Shown: positions 22,683-34,928, counted from the first letter of the stretch. The stretch: DNA of 64,000 nt from Hemerocallis citrina (GCA_017893485.1 JACEHZ010000211.1:992001-1056000); one strand, 5' to 3'. Made by a program: numbers and translations. Notes: generated by a model not told the origin, from the letters alone.

Positions 22683-23060
22683 GGCTAAATTTAAAAAAAC
22701 ATTACAATAGTTTGGCGCTGTTTAAAAAAACATCACAAAACTTTGATTTTTTAAAAAAATATCACAATGTTTAACTTTCAGTTAACGGAGTTATTCAACC
22801 GTTAACTGTATGTGATGTTTTTTTAAACAAATGGAAACTTTTGTGATGTTTTTTTAAACAGAATAATAGTTCTGTGTTGTTTTTTTAAACAAAACAATAG
22901 TTTTGTGATGTTTTTTTAAATATTACGTATAACCCAGTTAACGGTTGGATAACTCCGTTAACTGAAAGTTAAACATTGTGATGTTTTTTTAAAAAGTCAA
23001 AGTTTTGTGATGTTTTTTTAAACAGTGCCAAACTATTGTGATGTTTTTTTAAATTTAGCC
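22683..23060. mobile_element. Mutator-type MITE with long inverted arms
   Basis: Exact 9-bp TSDs aaatatcaa (22674-22682, 23061-23069) bound a 378-bp element starting ggctaaatttaaaaaaaca and ending in its inverse. The arms extend about 130 bp through repeated tgtttaaaaaaacatcacaa modules and gttaactgaaagttaaac. The 9-bp TSD and long TIRs place it with Mutator-like elements. It has no coding capacity and would form a long hairpin. Confidence 0.85.
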
Positions 23061-23347
23061 AAATATCAAATATGAAAAGATGATTTGGTGAGACCTACCT
23101 TAGAGGGGGAAAAAAATAGTAGGATCAAAGTTAAAAACAATTAATTCTAATAATAGCTTACGTGAAAGTCATTAGAATACAAAATGAAAAATTTTAATTT
23201 TTTAACTTGAGAATTCTCAATTATGAACTTCTCTTCAACCCTACATGAAGGTTATTTAAGGAAAAAGAGAGATTTAAATATATAAGCAACGGGATTTTGG
23301 TGATAAACATGTGACCGACACATAGAGGGGCCAGCCACTATGTATAA

Positions 23348-23579
23348 CTAGTATAATGTACGTGCGATGCACGTCTAAAAAAATAAAGTCATCAAATTAA
23401 ATGAATATATATCGAATAACAAAAAAGTTCATATTTGAATGTTTTGATTTGGGCTATACGTACGGTGCACATTTATATTTGTTGAATATAGTTTGGACGT
23501 GTATTATACGTGTTTACGTAGTTCCAAAGTTAGCTCTTGTTTGTTACAAACCCTAACTCTCTCATTAAAATAGTAGAGA
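23348..23579 (-). mobile_element. Small Helitron (minus)
   Basis: On the minus strand the 5' end is A/TCTCTACTATTTTAATGAG. The 3' end is a perfect hairpin ACGTGC-ATC-GCACGT, then acattata and CTAG/T. These are textbook Helitron termini inserted between A and T. It is non-coding and related to the copies at 9137 and 9407. Its 5' end abuts a long (ATT)n run. Confidence 0.7.
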
Positions 23580-23631
<52 letters not shown>

Positions 23632-23962
23632 GTGTTAAAAAAATATTAGAAAATTGTTTTGTACGTGCATTGCACATTTAAATAGGTGAATTTTTTTTAT
23701 TTGTTTGTTTTTGTGTTACAATTAATGGAAGAGTTGAGTTGCACATGCAACGCACGAGTTTGTATGTTGACAAATAACAACCCCAACTCTTCTATTATAA
23801 TATTATAGTAATTTACACGGATAATACACGTCTTAATAGATATATAGTTTTTCAAATATGGGCTTGAACCTGAAACGTTCTTTAGAATAGCTATGCACGG
23901 GTGATGCACGAGTTTGTATGTTTATAAATGATAACTTCAACTCTCCTATTATAATATTAGAA
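23580..23962 (-). repeat. (ATT)n run and degenerate Helitron copies
   Basis: About 17 ATT units (23580-23630) are followed by at least two decayed relatives of the Helitron family, marked by cctattataatatta, gatgcacgagtttgtatg and gcaacgcacgagtttgtatg. No gene. Confidence 0.5.
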
Positions 23963-25045
23963 ATTAGAGATAAATATTTTCGCAGGTTACTTTCACATTA
24001 CAAGTCAAAAGGAATGTGCACAAGTTCTGTCTAGGTATAACCTATTGAATTTTTTCCCAAACTGACCCATTTTTTGAAAGTTTTTCTCAAACTGCCATAC
24101 TTTTTTTTAAAATTTTCAAACTGCCTCAATCGCTTTCTGAAAAAGCGAGTGTGGTTAAAACTTCATCGCTTTTTCAGAAAGCGAGTGAGACTTTTAATTT
24201 TCGAAAGCTTAGACTCGCTTTTTGAAAAAGCGCCATGTTTTTAATCAAATATGTTTTTTTTTCAAAAAGTGAGGTTGGTTATTTTGGTAAATACTTTCGA
24301 AAGTGAGCCAGTTTGGTAATACTTTCAGAAAGTGAGTTAGTTTGGTAAATAATTTCAGAAAGTGGGTCATCTTGGTAACAAATTCTTTCTATATCACATT
24401 GTTACTTTCTTTTTATATTTTGTAATTTTTTGATCAAATTTATTTTGAGCCAATGTTTCTTTCTTTTATTCTTATTTTTATATTGTAATTTACTAAGAAT
24501 TGTATGTTACTTATTTATTTGATTAATTTGAAATTTTGTAATTCATAAAAAAAAAAAATTTATGAATATCCTTTTTATCCATATGCTCAATCCAACTGTT
24601 CATCATTTTCCTTTCCATTTATCTTTTTACACTATATATATATATATAAAAAAACCTAACTTGCGAACCCGCAACGGCCTAACCCGGCCTCCGAGCCAAC
24701 GCCTAAATAGCAGGTATATAGTTGTTTCTGTCGACTGCATGAAGAATACTAGCTCTTAATTTAACCTATATCTACAGCGTTAGAACTTGATACAAAGGAA
24801 ACATCCACGATATGTATGGTTACTGGCATAATATATATGTCCCTTCTATACAGAGATCTATGTTAAATTGTTAATACATTTCGGCTTATGAGTTGTACAA
24901 TTTGATTCAAATGTCTTTTATCTTTGGTGATACCTTTTTTCCCCCTCCATGGTCCAATATTTTTTGTAACAAATTGTTAATGACCATTTTATAGGCATCA
25001 GATTAATTGTTTGTAAACAAGAATACAATGTTATTTAGATAAAAA

Positions 25046-25135
25046 TCAAGCGTGTAATATGTCTGATATAACCTGATTATCCTCAGCTTCGGAAACACCA
25101 CCAGTTTCACTTGTCCTCCCCTTTCTGTTAGGATC
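25046..25135 (-). pseudogene. Exon-like fragment inside the Pack-MULE
   Basis: On the minus strand, ttgttctgtgcatag (a good 3' splice site) is followed by 29 codons starting DPNRKGRTSETGGVSEAEDN and a TGA. An alternative donor, cag/gttata, falls after residue 21. The hydrophilic, acidic sequence looks like a protein C-terminus or internal exon, but I do not recognise it. It is best read as a piece of a host gene captured by the element. Confidence 0.4.
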
Positions 25136-25870
25136 CTATGCACAGAACAAAATCACGTTTTTAGCAATGTTCTTTTCTCTGTAGAAGGCTTGGAGAATTC
25201 TACTGGTTGCTGCCCTGTATTTTGTTGAGACCCTCCAACTATCTAATCTTGCACAGGAACCCAATAACTTAACACAATATCCTTCTAGACCTTAAACTTT
25301 GAAACATACCAAGAAATCACCTGGATCCTCCTTACAGTAAATTCTTATTCATGTCCTAATGGGGGCTTAATAATCCATACAAGCTCTTAAAAGATAGTAT
25401 GATATACTTTAAATTGTAGTCTGTGATAGAATTGGTCAATTGGACACCATCAGAACCAGCTCCTAATAATAATTCCAGATTATAAATCAGCAACTGAAGC
25501 ACTATTGAGATACTAAATTACAAATAACCCTATAAAACAATTGGAAATAAAGCTAGATCGAAATTGAGCACCATTTCCACCGACAGCCAGTCATAGACAG
25601 CGTTTTGAACATTCACGAAACTATAGCATTTAGCCTAAAACCAAAAGAAGAAGGCAAATAGGAACAACTAGCTTGAAGTTGTTCCCTACAGCGATGACCC
25701 ACGTGATAATAGAATATGTATTCTTTATTTACTCTAAAGATACTTGGTATAAATTCTTCTAATTTGCAACACTCAACAGAGATAACACTTCAGATGTTTT
25801 AATAAGCTATGCAATAAGAGTAAACTGAAAACCAGTTGTAGCTAGTCACACTAAAGAAGCTAAATACTAA

Positions 25871-26436
25871 GAGCATCTGTAGTCGTTCCAAGCTAAATTT
25901 TGGGTATTTGGCATTTGGAAATAGAAAATATGGCTGGTCGCTGCAGTCGTTGAAAGCTAAAATATGGCCAGACGATCGATTATCTCTCGTCCCATTTTTT
26001 TTTAATTTTTTTTTAAGCACTAAAAGACAAAAAAAAATTAAAAAAATTAAAAAAAATCAATTTTTGGCCTGGGACGGAAGATTACTTCCCGTCAATTGTG
26101 ATTTTGGCATCTAGCGGAACTTTGGGAATTGACGGTGTATAATCTACCGTCTCTGACTTTTTTTTTTTTTTTAATCTTTCAAACGGGATTTAATCCTTCG
26201 TCCCAACTCACTTTTTGTACGTATACCTTACGAGACGAAATTTAATCTTTCGTCTCTACTGACGGACGAAAGATTATAGGTCGTTAGCTATATTTTGCAT
26301 TTGGCCAAATCGTCTGCTATATTTGGCAAGGCACTATTCATCGTACACCCAAATTTTGCAATTTGGACGACGACTGCAGCGCTTTTTTCCAAATTTTTCC
26401 AAAATTTGGGTATTTAGCCCACAACTACAGATGCTC
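25871..26436. mobile_element. PIF/Harbinger (Tourist-like) element
   Basis: It has TAA target duplications (25868-25870, 26437-26439) and TIRs gagcatctgtagtcgt and acaactacagatgctc. The 566-bp non-coding interior repeats the motif ttaatctttcgtc/gacggaagatta in both orientations. It inserted just inside the right TIR of the Pack-MULE. Confidence 0.8.
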
Positions 26437-27047
26437 TAATACCTACCAAACTGACCCACTTTTTTTTATATAGAGTGTACAAAGATAAATGGAAAGGAAA
26501 ATGATGAACAATTGGATTGAACATATAGATAAAAAAGATATTCATAATTTTTTTTTTATGAATTACAAAATTTCAAATTAATCAAATAGATAAGTAACAT
26601 ACAATTCTTAGTAATTTACAATATAAAAATAAGAATAAAAGAAAGAAACATCGGCTAAAAATAAATTTGATCAAAAAATTACAATATAAAAGAAAGTAAC
26701 AATGTGATATAGAAAGAACTGTTACCAAGATGACCCACTTTCTGAAATTATTTACCAAACTAACTCACTTTCTGAAAGTATTAACCAAAATGGCCCACTT
26801 TCGAAAGTATTTACCAAAATAATCAATCTCGCTTTTCGAAAAGCGAGTTTGGTTAAAAACAATGCATTTTTCAAAAAAACGAGTCTAAGCTTTCGAAAAT
26901 TAAAAGTCTCACACTTGCTTTCTGAAAAAACGATGAAGTTTTAACCACACTCAATTTTTCAGAAAGCGAGGGAGGCAGTTTGGAATTTTTTTTAAAAAAT
27001 AGGACAGTCAAAAAGTGGGACAGTTTGGGAAAAATTTCTAACCTATT

Positions 27048-27584
27048 ATTGCCATTTGCTCATGCTCTCAAGTCTGAATTGTGACAAACGTTTTGAGAAT
27101 ATGAGGTCCCATACAAAAGGAGAATAACCACATATTCCAGTATCTCATCACAATCAACTAAAACTGTAATCTGCCATGAACAAGTGGCAGAAGTTGATTG
27201 GACCAGCATACTCAATAGGAAAACAAGGTTTTCCTCATTATGAAGAGTACTTGGATATATAACTGGAGTTCTATACATGCAGTTAAAAAATAAATCCAGC
27301 GATGCTTTGTTATTGTTAGTTTCCTTCTGCTTGGATCTTATCCAGGATATCTCCTGCTATCTTCAAGATTGTCATGAAGCTTTTGGCTCTGATGTTTAAA
27401 GTCTTGTTGCAGCTTCAATATTTTGGAAGATGCAGTTAGAGATATTTTAGTTCTTCCTGAACCGTTCTATTTTTAGAGATGACTTTGTTTCTGTATTTTG
27501 GTAGTTTTTCAGTCCTTGGTGTGAGGACTTTTGGTTTGGTTGTAACTTTTTGGATTCAAACCTTTATATATATATATATATATA
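27048..27584. other. Unassigned DNA
   Basis: No gene is supported. The last 100 bp (gtgaggacttttggtttggt, then (TA)n at 27566-27584) resemble the 3' tail of a LINE ORF2 region, but without further motifs. Confidence 0.3.
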
Positions 27585-28594
27585 TTAGATTTGTCCGTAG
27601 ACACGTGCCTACGACACACCTCTTTGGAACGATGCAGAAAAAACATTCCTCAAACAAAAACACTATGACACATTTTCCAAACTTCAACTACACTCAAAAC
27701 TCACTCCAATTCCTCCCAAATGAAACCACATTCAAACCGAAACCTCCAAAGATTCATACTTTCTACTCTCTCACCAGAAAAAACAGTCGCAATACACTTT
27801 CCAAACTCAAAATACCACCTAAACCAGCTCCAATTGTTCCAAAATCAACCACATGCACAACAAAAACCTTAAAGACTCAAACTTTACCAACAAAATCAAA
27901 CAAAAAGAATCAACTTTTAACAGCGGAATAAGCACATCATTCACCGAAATCAACGTCGTCTTCAGCTCTTCAGCCGTGAAATCCCCCCAGTATTCAACAA
28001 CGGTCAAAACACCTACAAAATTTAAAAAGATCAAAACTTTATCAATTAAGATCAAAACACATTTTGGCTCCAAAACTGTAATTGTGAACTAAATTAAACC
28101 CTAGCCACTTACATGCAAGAAATTGAGGATAGAGACGAACTGCCACGTGGTGTGGAGGGCCCACCGGGGGGTTTCGGCGGGGGAGGAAGGCGGCTCCACC
28201 AGTGGCGTGACGATCTGGCTGTTCTGTAACTTCCCTTTGCGCTCTTGGTGGGTGAGGCAGCAGGGCTGGGGAGAAGGGGGAGGGCGATGCTGGCGGGAGG
28301 TCCATGCATGGGGGAAGGGGGAGGCGCGGGAGGGGTAAGGCGATCACGCGGCGAGGGGTGGGGGTGGGGGTGGTGGTGCTGGTTAGGAAAATGAAGAGAT
28401 ATGAGACAGAAAGAGAGAGATATCTGAAAAAGTGAAGAGATGAGAGAAATAGTAATAAAGTGAGAATGATTCATGTTTTGGGGAGAACTTTTTGGGAGAA
28501 AATCTTTTTCAATGGTGAATCTGAACCATTAATTTTGTTTCAATTAAAGGAGAGCCACTTGAAAGCTATTTTTCAAAAGATTATTTTATAGATA
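27585..28594 (-). mobile_element. Helitron candidate with captured exon
   Basis: On the minus strand the 3' end has a stem GTAGGCAC/GTGTCTAC, then ggacaaat and CTAA, followed by T. The 5' end is A/TCTATAAAATAATC near 28594 (approximate). Both ends fit Helitron rules (TC...CTRR between A and T). The roughly 1-kb interior includes a G+C-rich transcript-like segment ending in a strong splice donor at 28107-28112. No Rep/helicase is present, so it is non-autonomous. Confidence 0.5.
28113..28474 (-). pseudogene. Captured first exon-like segment
   Basis: The minus-strand sequence from about 28474 has a T/C-rich leader, then a G+C-rich open frame. It is rich in Pro/Ser/His, includes PPPPKPPGGPSTPRG and ends SSLSSISCM. 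The frame ends exactly at a consensus donor, CAT/gtaagt. The composition differs sharply from the A+T-rich flanks. I do not recognise the protein, and the frame could be untranslated leader. It lies inside the Helitron candidate. Confidence 0.35.
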
Positions 28595-28860
28595 TAATAG
28601 ACTGGAGTCTCTATGACTCTATTCTATTAGGTCAAAAGAAGAAGAAAAATTCCAAAGGGAGAAGATTTATTTCCTGGTTGTATAGAATTCCAGTTATCTT
28701 AACTTAACCTTATTTCCGAAAATGGCCGAAACGTTAATGCAAACCAAAACAGTAGATAATCAATGAGGTTTTACCTTATCACCTGAGCCCCTAACACCTA
28801 AATCCGATAGCGTAATCACTTTAGATCCTAGGTATTTGTTTTCAAAATATTGGCCATATG

Positions 28861-29219
28861 TGTCAGGGACGCCGGCAGTCCCTCAGTCGCCGGAGTGAAG
28901 CTGCAGATTAGTCGTCGTCATCAACGAGTGTCATGGCTTCTGTTGTTGTTGTGTCTGTTGTTTGTTAATTGTGTCTGAGTCTGTTTGTGTGTCTTTTGTT
29001 TTTACGTGCATTACGCACTTATTTTAAACTGGGAAGTAGTGGGAGAGTTGGCGGGAAGGAATGGTGCGCTTCGCACGTGTTCTTTTGAATTTTTGTCTTT
29101 AGCGTCACCTCCCCTGCCTACAACAACCACCCAATCCTCCTAATCCTCAACAATCCAGAGCTCAACAACCTCCTCTGCTTCCCAATCCTCCTCAATTGCT
29201 GTTCACTAGAGAGGTAACT
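28861..29219 (+). repeat. Truncated gypsy 5' LTR
   Basis: Matches the 3' LTR from TGTCAGGGACGCC to cacctcccctgccta (about 29120), then diverges into C/A-rich DNA before the inserted LTR at 29220. No PBS is visible. Confidence 0.75.
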
Positions 29220-32200
29220 TGTAATATCCCGAATTTTTATTTAAAGAGAAATGTTAATTTTATGTGTTTTGCACGTACAAATTTTGTGTGCATATTTTCT
29301 TATAAAAATTATCTTTTATAACATGGACAATTATTTCTTCCTTTCTCATTATTTTTTTTCTAAAAAGCCTATTTTATAAAGCCTGAACATGTTTCTTAAA
29401 TTAAGCCCACCCTAATAAATTAAAGTATTTTATTAAATAGCTCATGAGCCTAAAGCCCATTGTTTTTTTAGGCCCACAAACTTAATTAATCTTTTAATTG
29501 TCACGTGTCATGTAGACACAATTAGTGGACAATTGATTAATTAAATTTGTACAAATAGGAGGTACTAAGGGGCACGTGCACACACTAGAGTGTGCAATAT
29601 ACACCCTAAAGAGTGGCCAGTTTGAGCAAGAAGAGAGGGAGAGTGGGTGTAGTTGAGGAGAGTGAGTATGTGATCATGAAAGTTACTACAACTTCCCAAT
29701 TCATCTTGGTCATTAATCCATAACTCCTTGGTTGAATCTTAGCCTTCCATTCTCAGCCTAAAAATGTATAAATACCCTTTAACTATTCTTCTCATGAAGC
29801 CACTAAACAAATTGTTAAGAGAAAAGACTAAGGGAGCAAAAGATTGAGAAGTAGTAGTGAGTGTGCATTTGTGTGTGTTCCAACCAAGTAGAGGCTGGCC
29901 AATCATCCAAGGTGCACAAGAGGAGGCTCGGGTTCCTAGCAAGCACAAGGAGGAGGAGACAATTTGCAATCCATTCTAGGAGGAGAAGGCTACTTTCTTG
30001 CATTCTAGGAGTTTTCATTCGTTTCTTCAACTATAGGTGGGTGTTTCTCAATACTTCTAAATATAGATGCCATGCTAGGGATGTTTGCTGAAATAGTTGA
30101 GAAGAAATTGATAAATTGTAGTCTCATGTTTGGTTGATTAAATAGTAGTTTAAAGAATGATTGAATAAGATGATTGCTAATGAATAAAGATGTGAAATTG
30201 AAGTGCTATAATCAATCTTATCATCATGCTTTATGTCTATAAATTATGTTATTTGAGACGAATTTGTACTTATGAGACACAAATTGACTAAATGCATCTT
30301 GTAGAATTAATTATTTTGAATTAGAACAATTCAATTGTAGAGAACAAGATCTAGTGCTTTAATCATGGTAATGAGTTGATAAAGTATTAAATAGAGACAT
30401 AAAGTGAATTTTGGGAAGCTAGATTTATAAATTATGTAGAAAGAGAAAGTGTTCTCAATGTCGAAATTATGGACATAAAACACAAAATATGACTCAATAT
30501 ATGTTTTTATAAAACAAATAATGACTATAAAAATACATGTTTACTATATTTTCATATAATTTACATTCTGAAAATTTTGATTCAAAAAGAGAAGGAAAAG
30601 AACTAAAAACATTTCTGGAATTTGAAAAACCTAGTAGCACAGTCGACCGATTAGATTGAAACAGTCGACTGCTTTGAGTATTTGTTTTCGAGTTCAAATC
30701 TTTGCGGAACAGTCGACCAGTTATATTGAAACAGTCGACCGTCATGATTATTTGTTTTCGAGTTCAAACCCTTGCGGATCAGTCGACCGACTACACTTTG
30801 ACAGTCGACTACCCTGACCATTGATTTTCGAGTTGTAAATCCTTACAGAACAGCCGGCTGTCCATGTTTTAACAGTCTACTGCCTAATATCTGGATTTTC
30901 GTGAAAGAACTTTCTATAACATGTGGCACAGTATGAATAAGGATTTGAGACTATTTTTGGCAAGCAAGAACTTATTATTTTTATTAGTTCAAATTGTCCT
31001 TGAGTAAAGAAAAATACATGCCTTGTTTAAAAGAGTTTTGAAATGAGTTTTGGCAATGAAAGTGTAAATTTTTGATAAAATGACAGTACGGTAATTTCAT
31101 GGTGGTTGAATGAGTTATAAATGCGACAAGTTAGAAAAACGAATTCTTTTGTTTATGCATGAGTTTGTACATGAAAGTGAAATTGATTGTTATGATGAAT
31201 TATGAAAGATTTTATGAGCATGAATATACAAATACTATGAACATGAAAGGAAAATTAATGTTGATCATGAAAAAGACTTTATGACCGTGAAAACTCGATT
31301 TTGTGATTGTGAATTGAACTTGAGAACTAGAGCGTAGTTAAGCCTCATACCGGCATTGAAAAGAGATATGTTGAAATGAAATTTGAGATGAAAAGACCAA
31401 GATTGGGTCATGTTATATCAATGGTTAAAATCAGTATAGTGGAAAGACTAACTCTAGAGAATTGATTTTTTGTTCATGACTCAAATAACTAAGGTAAAGA
31501 TACATAGTGAAGAGGTGATGAAAATAAGAGAAAAACACGAGTATGAGGGTCTCGGAGCTACGGTATGAGAGTATTCACAGGCTGTCTTCACGATGCGCCG
31601 TGACATGACGTGGATATGTCTCCGGGAGTTCGTACCGCAGGCGACACTCGTGGGGTGTTTGGTGACTGCGGGTGGTGTCATGTCCTATGACGGAAGCTGA
31701 ATTGTCCACAGGCTGTCTACACGATGCGTCGTGACATGATGTGGAATTCTCCTCCAGGCTGTCTGGACATGAGCTCGTAACTCATAGAATATCTAGGATA
31801 CTTATCGTAGTTACAGTAGTAGTTAAGTCATGACGAGAGATTGAACCCTACAAGATGAAGAACGGTTAAGGGCTTGCCCTCAGACCTATGTAGTATGGGA
31901 TGCATAGAATCTGAATAAGTGCGCATTAGTGTCATGTAACCTAACAACTACATTAAGGACTAAGTGCACCGCATAACACGACATCAATAGGATAGTCCCT
32001 TTAGCTTTGTCTGTGAACAAGTTTATGGGTTGTTAAGCATTTGAGAATTTTTATACTATTTACGACATAGGGAGGATTGCCGTGTATAATATTTCGTCAG
32101 TTGAATGAACTGACGTGCCCAAAGTTTTATGTAGGACAAAGTGATTAACAAGAATGCACGCTGATTAAAAGATGATCCAAGTGTTGTACATTTCAATTCA

Positions 32201-32357
32201 TGTAATTTGTTGTAAAATTGCTTTCGCTGTAAATATGTATTGAAGGTGTAAACTCTGATGTACAAAAGTTTTTATTTCCTTGTAAAATTGTACGAAAGAA
32301 ATGTAAAGATCCTGTGGAACTTCGAATTCAGTTGTATTTGGAATTCGGGGTGTTACA
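29220..32357 (+). repeat. Long LTR block inserted in the gypsy element
   Basis: Starts TGTAATATCCCGAATTT and ends gaattcggggtgttaca: TG...CA with complementary termini typical of a solo gypsy LTR of about 3.1 kb. No convincing TSD (taact versus gaaat), so recombination or deletion at one edge is likely. Inside are a GTCGAC-rich subrepeat (30636-30900) and a repeated caggctgtctacacgatgcg / cgtgacatgatgtgga module (about 31575-31770). No gene is supported across its length. Confidence 0.6.
30636..30900. repeat. Four 70-bp subrepeats rich in GTCGAC
   Basis: Units share the framework acagtcgacc...attgaaacagtcgac...atttgttttcgagttcaaa...ttgcgga, at about 30638, 30709, 30780 and 30849, decaying rightwards. 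Each carries two gtcgac-type sites. Confidence 0.8.
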
Positions 32358-34928
32358 GAAATTACTTGGGCAAGGTTCTTGGAGGATCTGCTCACCCGAT
32401 TTGGACCCACTGAGTTCCAGGATTATAGTGGAATCCTGTCGAAGTTGCAACAAAAGGGAGACATCGAATCTTACATCCAAGAATTTTATAGACTCTCCAA
32501 TTTCGTAGAAGATTGGACGGAAGCACACTATTTGAGTACATTCATAAGTGGCTTGAGGGATGAGATCCGATGGGATGTAAAATCACAGCGGCCCAAGAAT
32601 GTAAACGAGGCCATTGGGTTGGCTCGTGGATTTGAAGAGAAGATCACTTGTATGAGAAGGAGTTACAAAGCTCCTTTTGTAGCTAAAACACTGACCCCTA
32701 CGGCAATTTCTACTCCTGCTAAGGCAGTTACCACCAACTCTACTACCAACAACCAGAACCACACACCCACCCCAGCATCCAATTTTAACCCTCGACATCT
32801 AAGTATCCAAAAGATGAGAAAGCGAAGAGCCAAGGGATTGTGCTTCAACTGTGACGAAAGGTACTCGCAAGGACATCTATGCAAGGCTCAAAAGTTTTGT
32901 TACATAGAAGCTCTGGAGGAAGAGGATGAGAGTGCAGAAGTTGAAGCAACCAATGCTGATGAGCCGTATCCCACCGACTCACCAATCCTTTCCCCAGCAT
33001 CCTCACCACCAGAGATCTCATTCCATGCCTTGGTAGGGGCTCAAGTATACCCACAAACTATGCGTGTTAAGGGAAAAATAAATGGGCGAGAGGTTAGCTT
33101 TCTAATTGATACGGGATCTACTCACAACTATTTAGACCCTCACACTGCAATTAAAGCCAATTTGATGATCAAAAGTGAACCCAAGTATAAGGTGACAGTG
33201 GCAAATGGGCAAGTAATGTATAATGAGGGTACCGTAGAGAAGATAAATTTCTCAGTACAAGGGGTGAATTTGCAAGCTGACTTGTTGTTGCTACCGTTGG
33301 ATCCAGCACAAATGGTGTTAGGGGCTCATTGCCTTAGATCACTTGGACCAGTTACTATGGATTTTGGGGAGATGACAATGCAGTTTCAAGTCGCAAGGAA
33401 CTGGCATAAGCTGCAGGGAATCGTCAATCCGCAACTGCAATGTCTGGAGGTGGAAGAACTTGTTAAGATTAGCAGCTGCGTTTGCCAAGCGTGCATGATA
33501 CAAATGCAGGGGGTAACTCCAGAGGAAGGAGATAATGAGCAAGTGACTAAGGCACATGAAAATCCTGCAGATCAGAATGTCGTAGACATCCAACAGATCT
33601 TGCAAGGTTTCCCTGAGGTTTTCACTGAAGAGATGAGCCTACCTCCTCCAAGATCAGTCGATCATCAAATCCCTATGGTAGAAGGCCATAAACCTGTATG
33701 TATCAGACCTTACAAGCACCCCCACTTCCACAAAAATGAAATTGAAAAGCAGGTTAAGGATATGCTCACTTCGGGATTCATTCTACCAAGTAATAGCTCG
33801 TATGCTTCCCCCGTCATATTGGTGAAGAAGTCCGATGGTAGTTGGAGAATGTGCGTGGACTATAGAGCTGTAAACAGCCTCACACTCAAGGCTAAGTTCC
33901 CTATACCTGTTGTAGATGAGCTTTTAGATGAATTGAATGGCGCAAGGTACTTTTCCAAGATAGACTTAAGGTCGGGTTATCACCAAATTAGAGTGCACCA
34001 AGACGACATTCCAAAGACAGCTTTCCGAACCCATCATGGGAATTTTGAGTTTGTGGTCATGCCTTTTGGGCTCACTAACGCCCCCGCTACCTTCCAAAGC
34101 CTCATGAATGGTATCTTCAAGGAGTTCCTCCGCAAATTCATTTTAGTCTTCTTTGATGATATCTTAGTCTATAGTCCAACGTGGGAGAGCAACATTTCTC
34201 ACCTGACCCAAGCTCTTAGGGTCTTAAGTGCACACCAGTTGATAGCAAAGGAGAGCAAGTGCAGCTTTGGTAAAGAGACTATGGGTTACTTAGGCCATGT
34301 TATTAGTGCCGCAGGAATTTTAGTAGATAAAAGCAAAATCAAGGCTGTTGAAGATTGGCCTGGGCCTAGAAATGTTAAGGAGCTGAGGGGGTTTTTGGGC
34401 CTCACTGGTTATTATCGGAGGTTCGTCAAAAACTATGGTAGTATCGCAGCTTTGCTCACTCAATTGCTCAGGAAGAACTCATTCCAATGGACGGAGAAGG
34501 CAACTCAAGCATTCATCAAGCTCAAACTAGCAATGACTACCACCCTTGTTCTTTGACCCCCTGATTTCTCAAAACCATTCACCTTGGAGACGGATGCGTC
34601 ACAAGAGGGAATTGGAGCAGTTCTTATGCAGGAGTTGCACCCCATCGCCTACATGAGTAAAGCCCAGAAGGGGAGAGCTCTGGCATTGTCTACTTATGAA
34701 AATGAGGTCCTCGCTATATTGCAGGAAGTGAAACAATGGAGACAGTACTTGCTGGGGTCCTTCTTCGTGACCAAATCAGATCAGCAAAGCATCAAATATA
34801 TATTAGAACAGAAGATCAATACCGAAGTCCAAGAGAAGTGGATGTGGAAGTTATTAGGATTCACTTTCACTGTTGAGTACAATAAAGGGACTGAAAACAT
34901 AGTAGCTGATGGGTTATCTAGAAGATAG
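32358..34928 (+). pseudogene. Gypsy Gag-protease-RT-RNase H
   Basis: Gag enters in mid-domain (ARFLEDLLTRFGPTEFQDYS) directly after the inserted LTR. It is followed by a basic region and a CX2C-GHXC knuckle variant (CFNCDERYSQGHLC). Counting from the Met at 32379, the protease DTGS lies near residue 244. RT motifs include KIDLRSGYHQIRV, PFGLTNAPATFQ and the catalytic FFDD (about residues 591-594, usual form YVDD). A TGA at 34554-34556 separates RT from RNase H. The RNase H begins LETDASQEGIGAVL and ends VADGLSRR with TAG at 34926-34928. It would have reverse-transcribed element RNA in virus-like particles. Confidence 0.88.

Larger units (their letters stand above)
24047..27038. mobile_element. 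Mutator-like element with 600-bp TIRs (Pack-MULE candidate)
   Basis: Exact 9-bp TSDs taacctatt (24038-24046, 27039-27047) flank a 2,992-bp element. Its ends gaattttttcccaaactg and (inverted) gaaatttttcccaaactg open terminal inverted repeats of about 600 bp (24047-24651, about 26455-27038). The TIRs carry repeated aaagcgagt-type modules and end near a ctttccatttatctttt block. The interior holds about 1.2 kb unlike any transposon domain, including an exon-like segment with an AG acceptor (25046-25135), plus a nested PIF/Harbinger MITE. Long TIRs, a 9-bp TSD and a non-transposase cargo define a Pack-MULE. No transposase is present. The rest of the cargo shows no clear exon. Confidence 0.78.
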
